A stretch of DNA of 64,000 bases from NCBI GenBank assembly GCA_029008875.1, contig JAQXJP010000015.1:28789-92788 (forward strand), given 5' to 3'. A program made the translations under genes and the position numbers. The notes below the pieces were generated by a model that saw nothing but the letters and a program-made list of their open reading frames with translations, had not been told where the DNA came from and searched no databases. The DNA is from Lachnospiraceae bacterium. Lineage in GTDB: Bacteria > Bacillota > Clostridia > Lachnospirales > Lachnospiraceae. Positions 61,004-64,000 of the stretch are shown piece by piece (within the stretch, counting starts at the first letter, position 1; every line of letters starts with the position of its first letter).

Positions 61004-61696
61004 ATGATTCGAAAAATTATCCAGATAGATGAAGAGAAATGCAACGGCTGCGGAGCTTGTGCCTTAGCCTGTCATGAGGGAGCCATCGGTATGGTGGATG
61101 GCAAAGCAAAGTTGCTTCGTGATGACTACTGCGATGGACTGGGAGACTGTCTTCCGGCCTGCCCCACGGGGGCAATCTCATTTGTAGAGCGGGAGGCAGC
61201 TGCTTATGATGAAGCGGCAGTTCTGGCGGCAAAAACAATGAGGGAGCAGGCATTGCCTTGTGGCTGCCCAGGTTCTTCAGCAAAAACAATAGCGCGTCGT
61301 GAGACAGTTTCTGTGACAACGGCACCGCAGTTATCCGAGCTTAGGCAGTGGCCGGTTCAGATTAAACTGGCACCCACAAATGCAACCTGGTTCGATGGAG
61401 CAAAGCTTTTGGTGGCAGCGGACTGTACTGCTTATGCCTATGCCAATTTTCACCGGGATTTTATCAAGGGACATATCACATTGGTAGGCTGTCCAAAACT
61501 GGATGGGGTGGATTATGCAATCAAATTGACGGAGATTATCCGTAATAATGATATCCGCAGCGTCACAGTGGTGCGAATGGAGGTCCCATGCTGTGGAGGT
61601 ATTGAAAATGCCGTCAAAACCGCATTGCAAAATAGCGGGAAATTTATTCCGTGGAATGTGGTGACCATTGCAACGGACGGAAGGATTTATGAGTAA
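61004..61696 (+). CDS. 4Fe-4S dicluster ferredoxin-like protein
   Basis: A 230-residue protein. The N-terminal ferredoxin domain has CNGCGACALACHEGAI and CDGLGDCLPACPTGAI, giving two 4Fe-4S cluster sites. The C-terminal domain has conserved Cys motifs (LVAADCTAYAYANFHRDFI, ITLVGCPKLDGVDYAIKL, EVPCCGGIENAV) that may bind another centre. The protein type is commonly found beside Crp/Fnr regulators and hydroxylamine reductase (Hcp) in anaerobes; electron transfer is likely, the exact reaction unknown. ATG 61004 follows AGGAGG. No hcp is present before the window ends. Confidence 0.85.
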   Translation: MIRKIIQIDEEKCNGCGACALACHEGAIGMVDGKAKLLRDDYCDGLGDCLPACPTGAISFVEREAAAYDEAAVLAAKTMREQALPCGCPGSSAKTIARRETVSVTTAPQLSELRQWPVQIKLAPTNATWFDGAKLLVAADCTAYAYANFHRDFIKGHITLVGCPKLDGVDYAIKLTEIIRNNDIRSVTVVRMEVPCCGGIENAVKTALQNSGKFIPWNVVTIATDGRIYE

Positions 61697-61765
61697 TCAA
61701 ACAACATGGAGAAGGATTTTGTTAAGATAATGAAATAAATGATGAAATTAAGGTGAGGTGTAAAA

Positions 61766-62089
61766 ATGTATAAGAACATTGAAAAACGGGTAAGCTTGAA
61801 ACTGAAAGATTTAGTTGAGTATCAGGAAGGCCAGGTAGTAAGCAAAACCTTGGTACAGAATGAACATCTTAACATGACCATATTTTCTTTTGACAAAGAC
61901 GAAGAAATTTCGACTCATGCATCCGGTGGGGATGCCATGGTTACCGTGTTGGAAGGAACAGATAGGTTCACCGTGGGTGGAGATGTGTTTATTTTGAAAG
62001 AAGGGGAAACGCTTATTATGCCGAAAGATATTCCTCATGCTGTGTATGGCGAGGAACAATTTAAAATGCAACTTACGGTTTCCTTTTAA
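61766..62089 (+). CDS. Cupin domain protein
   Basis: A 107-residue single cupin. Motif 1 is reduced (ISTHASGGDAMVTVLEGTDR), and motif 2 (GETLIMPKDIPHAVYGEEQF) keeps the His. Such small cupins often accompany redox clusters with Crp/Fnr regulators and may bind metal or a small ligand. GGTGAGGTG precedes ATG. It starts about 70 bases after the 4Fe-4S gene, with no terminator between, and the ferredoxin follows 22 bases later. Confidence 0.85.
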   Translation: MYKNIEKRVSLKLKDLVEYQEGQVVSKTLVQNEHLNMTIFSFDKDEEISTHASGGDAMVTVLEGTDRFTVGGDVFILKEGETLIMPKDIPHAVYGEEQFKMQLTVSF

Positions 62090-62111
62090 GTATAACTTTT
62101 GGAGGTAATTT

Positions 62112-62291
62112 ATGACAGCATATGTGAATGAAAAATGTATCGCTTGCGGTTTGTGTGTAAGCATCTGTCCTGAGGTATTCGAAATGACAGATGAGAATGT
62201 GGCTCATGCCGGGGATCAGATATTGCCGGAGCAGGAGCCGGCGGTGCAAGAGGCCGCAGACAGTTGCCCGGTGGGTGCCATTGAAGTATAA
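62112..62291 (+). CDS. Small ferredoxin (4Fe-4S)
   Basis: A 59-residue protein, MTAYVNEKCIACGLCVSIC at the start, ending DSCPVGAIEV. The CxxCxxCxxxCP pattern plus the distant CP fit a single 4Fe-4S cluster ferredoxin of the Thermotoga type. GGAGG seven bases before ATG 62112. It ends just before a strong terminator, closing the regulator-linked cluster (4Fe-4S protein, cupin, ferredoxin). Confidence 0.9.
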   Translation: MTAYVNEKCIACGLCVSICPEVFEMTDENVAHAGDQILPEQEPAVQEAADSCPVGAIEV

Positions 62292-62304
62292 TACAATTCG
62301 AAAG

Positions 62305-62341
62305 AAATGCCATTTGGACGAGGTGTTCAAATGGCATTTTT
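62305..62341 (+). terminator. Terminator after the ferredoxin gene
   Basis: AAATGCCATTTG (62305-62316) pairs with CAAATGGCATTT (62328-62339), extended by GAC/GTT-type pairs in the loop, and runs into T residues to 62341. Confidence 0.88.
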
Positions 62342-62394
62342 GATGTGCGCCTATTTTGTACTATACTGTTGAATATCATTTGAAGGAGAAAAAT

Positions 62395-62889
62395 ATGAAG
62401 TACCGACTTGGAAAAATGGAAGACCTAGATGAAATCTGTGACATGCTTTCATTGGCAATAAAAACCATGGAGAATCAAGGAATTCATCAATGGGATGATT
62501 TATACCCTACAAGAGATGATTTCCTCTTGGATATACGGGACAAAACCTTGTACGTCGCAACGGAACATGATAAAATTGTTGCAATTTATGTTATCAGCAG
62601 AGAATATGATCCGGAATATCTCAATGGAACTTGGAATTATCCCGGCGAAACTGCTTGTATTATACATCGTTTATGCGTTTCTCCGAATGTGCAGAACCGT
62701 GGAGTGGGAAAAGAGATTCTTGCTCATATCGAAAAGCAACTTGCGGGAATGGGTTTTACCTCAATTCGTTTAGATGTGTTCTCCCAAAATCCATATGCGT
62801 TAAAACTCTACGAAAATAACGGATATGAGAAGAGAGGTCACGCTGATTGGAGAAAAGGTCGATTTTGGCTCATGGAGAAAAAGATATAA
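62395..62889 (+). CDS. GNAT family N-acetyltransferase
   Basis: A 164-residue GNAT protein. The acetyl-CoA site is in HRLCVSPNVQNRGVGKEILA, with the following RLDVFSQNPYALKLYENNGY typical of GNAT motif B. N-terminal GIHQWDDLYPTRDDFLLDI is shared with a subgroup of small GNATs. The substrate cannot be told. ATG 62395 follows AAGGAG by eight bases. Promoter lies in the terminator-proximal gap; the lipoprotein gene follows after 30 bases. Confidence 0.9.
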   Translation: MKYRLGKMEDLDEICDMLSLAIKTMENQGIHQWDDLYPTRDDFLLDIRDKTLYVATEHDKIVAIYVISREYDPEYLNGTWNYPGETACIIHRLCVSPNVQNRGVGKEILAHIEKQLAGMGFTSIRLDVFSQNPYALKLYENNGYEKRGHADWRKGRFWLMEKKI

Positions 62890-62919
62890 AACATAATTGG
62901 AAAAAGGAAGTTTGAAAAA

Positions 62920-64000
62920 ATGAAGAAGAAAATCGCAATTACCTCAGCTTGCATTTTGGCGGCATGTTTGACATTTTCTGCCTGTACCATTCCGGAAGAT
63001 GGATCGGAAAATACCACAGAGGACGATCTGAGGCAGAATGGCGCTGACGAAATTGAAGCGCCTTCCAAGGAACAGATTCTTGCCATGCGAGAAACGGTGC
63101 TGGAGGGGATGACAGAGGAGGAGACCATGCGCTTGACGGAAAATATTAAGGTCGCAAATCTTCGCCTGGAATCCGCTTATTTGAATGATGATATTTTTGA
63201 AAAATTATCAGATAAGGATAGTACATATTGGAATTACTTCGATCAAAAAGGGGATATCGAGATAGAACAAAACGGTGAGACCGTCACTGTCTACAATCGA
63301 TTCGATGCGACAAATTTTATTAACCTGATGAAAGATATGCAGAATTCCGTCCAAAACGAGATGCTATATGCTGACCTCCAGCAGTTGATTGATTTGACGC
63401 TTCTGGCACAGGAAACTCATGAGATGGAGTATGCAAATGATATTTACAAAATTCTTCATGACATGGACTATTTTCTCTTGAGATACGGAATTGAGGATGT
63501 GGGAACATTTACACGTGACAAAGGTGTGGTGAAAAAGTATTATGGTGCACTTATGGTTTACGGAGCGACACCGCCCGAATCTATCTCCGAGAACCGATAC
63601 CATGTGCTATTTTCAAAAATCACGGAAGGTGATCCTGCGAAATACGGGAAAATAGAACAGGAACACCATGACTTTCAGGATGAGAATGGAAGTGTTTACT
63701 ATTATTATGAGATGGAATGCTTTTATTTTGATGACAGTTATCCGGAAGTATTAAACGAAACACTCCAAACATACTACGATTCCACCCGTGAGGGGTACCG
63801 TCAGGATTCCGCATCTTATGAAGGGGATTCCTATGATGAGTTAAACACACCCTATGACAGTCTGATATTCCAGTATATTTCCTATGTGGGGGAAGATTAT
63901 GTCAGTTTAGTCTACAACAGTGTGACTTACATGGGTGGAGCTCATCCCTATTCTGCATGGGACGGTATTACCATTGATTGCAGTACGGGAGAGATTGTCT
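62920..64000 (+). CDS. Lipoprotein with DUF3298-like C-terminal domain (3' cut by window edge)
   Basis: The frame is open to the end of the window (360 codons). The N-terminus MKKKIAITSACILAACLTFS is a signal peptide with the lipobox FSAC, giving lipidated Cys22. A helical, hydrophilic region (about residues 45-200) follows. The last 55 residues (YISYVGEDYVSLVYNSVTYM, GGAHPYSAWDGITIDC) match the DUF3298 region, RsiV-like, often found with DUF4163. RsiV relatives bind lysozyme, but this protein is anchored as a lipoprotein, and function is open. A GGAAG lies upstream of ATG 62920. Confidence 0.8.
   Translation, partial: MKKKIAITSACILAACLTFSACTIPEDGSENTTEDDLRQNGADEIEAPSKEQILAMRETVLEGMTEEETMRLTENIKVANLRLESAYLNDDIFEKLSDKDSTYWNYFDQKGDIEIEQNGETVTVYNRFDATNFINLMKDMQNSVQNEMLYADLQQLIDLTLLAQETHEMEYANDIYKILHDMDYFLLRYGIEDVGTFTRDKGVVKKYYGALMVYGATPPESISENRYHVLFSKITEGDPAKYGKIEQEHHDFQDENGSVYYYYEMECFYFDDSYPEVLNETLQTYYDSTREGYRQDSASYEGDSYDELNTPYDSLIFQYISYVGEDYVSLVYNSVTYMGGAHPYSAWDGITIDCSTGEIV

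Noticed and set aside
60907..61044. 46-residue hydrophobic N-terminal extension of the Crp/Fnr protein
   Set aside because: It would be translated from the divergent promoter region and covers the palindrome and both -10 elements; the internal ATG has a good AGGAG.
1..64000. Search for tRNA, rRNA, insertion sequences, integrase genes and attachment sites
   Set aside because: None was found by eye: all gaps are short and explained by promoters, terminators or hairpins, and no transposase-like protein is encoded.

Overview
The window is one contiguous stretch of a motile, probably spore-forming anaerobic member of the Clostridia, most likely a Lachnospiraceae. The evidence is gene content (SigK, CodY, DNA polymerase III of the PolC type, a Bacillus-like fla/che operon with FliY, CheC and CheD, an SwrB-like protein and a bactofilin) and strong AGGAGG ribosome-binding sites. 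The order dprA-topA-codY-flgB...sigD-rpsB-tsf-pyrH-frr-uppS-cdsA-dxr-rseP-(ispG)-polC is the classic Firmicutes backbone also known from Bacillus subtilis. No rRNA, tRNA, CRISPR array, insertion sequence or phage gene was seen, and no gap between genes exceeds about 220 bases.

Layout. 1-3.7 kb: the end of a DUF5662 protein, a sigma-K gene without the usual pro-sequence, a ComM/YifB-type ATPase and DprA. 3.7-6.7 kb: topA and codY, the latter with a good CodY box in its own promoter. 6.9-19.7 kb: a first flagellar unit (flgB, flgC, fliE-fliK, flgD, a TIGR02530-type protein, and a very large flgE), closed by a strong terminator. 19.7-41.8 kb: a second unit with its own promoter holding motAB, fliL, fliM, fliY, the export gate (fliO, P, Q, R, flhB, flhA), flhF, flhG, a PilZ protein, cheB, A, W, C, D, sigma-28, FapA and four small or accessory proteins. 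No cheY, cheR or flbD lies here.

41.8-43.8 kb: rpsB-tsf with a perfect-looking promoter, a structured leader and a strong terminator. 43.9-46 kb: pseudouridine catabolism genes psuK-psuG, inserted between tsf and pyrH. 46.2-58.6 kb: a polysaccharide-deacetylase-fold protein that has lost its metal ligands, a bactofilin, then pyrH, frr, uppS, cdsA, dxr, rseP, ispG and polC. Together these couple nucleotide supply, ribosome recycling, undecaprenyl and phospholipid precursors, isoprenoids and replication.

58.6-64 kb is accessory: a GNAT gene with an apparent in-frame internal deletion, an AAC(3)-family protein, a Crp/Fnr regulator divergent from a 4Fe-4S protein/cupin/ferredoxin cluster across a 16-bp perfect palindrome, another GNAT acetyltransferase, and a lipoprotein that runs off the window.

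The most interesting items are the inactivated deacetylase next to the bactofilin, the divergent Crp/Fnr redox module with its exact palindrome, the giant hook protein, the FlgD with an appended surface-protein-like helical domain, the palindromes ahead of flgB, and several exact inverted repeats without U-tracts inside operons. I did not find a clearly new multi-gene system; these are candidates stated with their limits.
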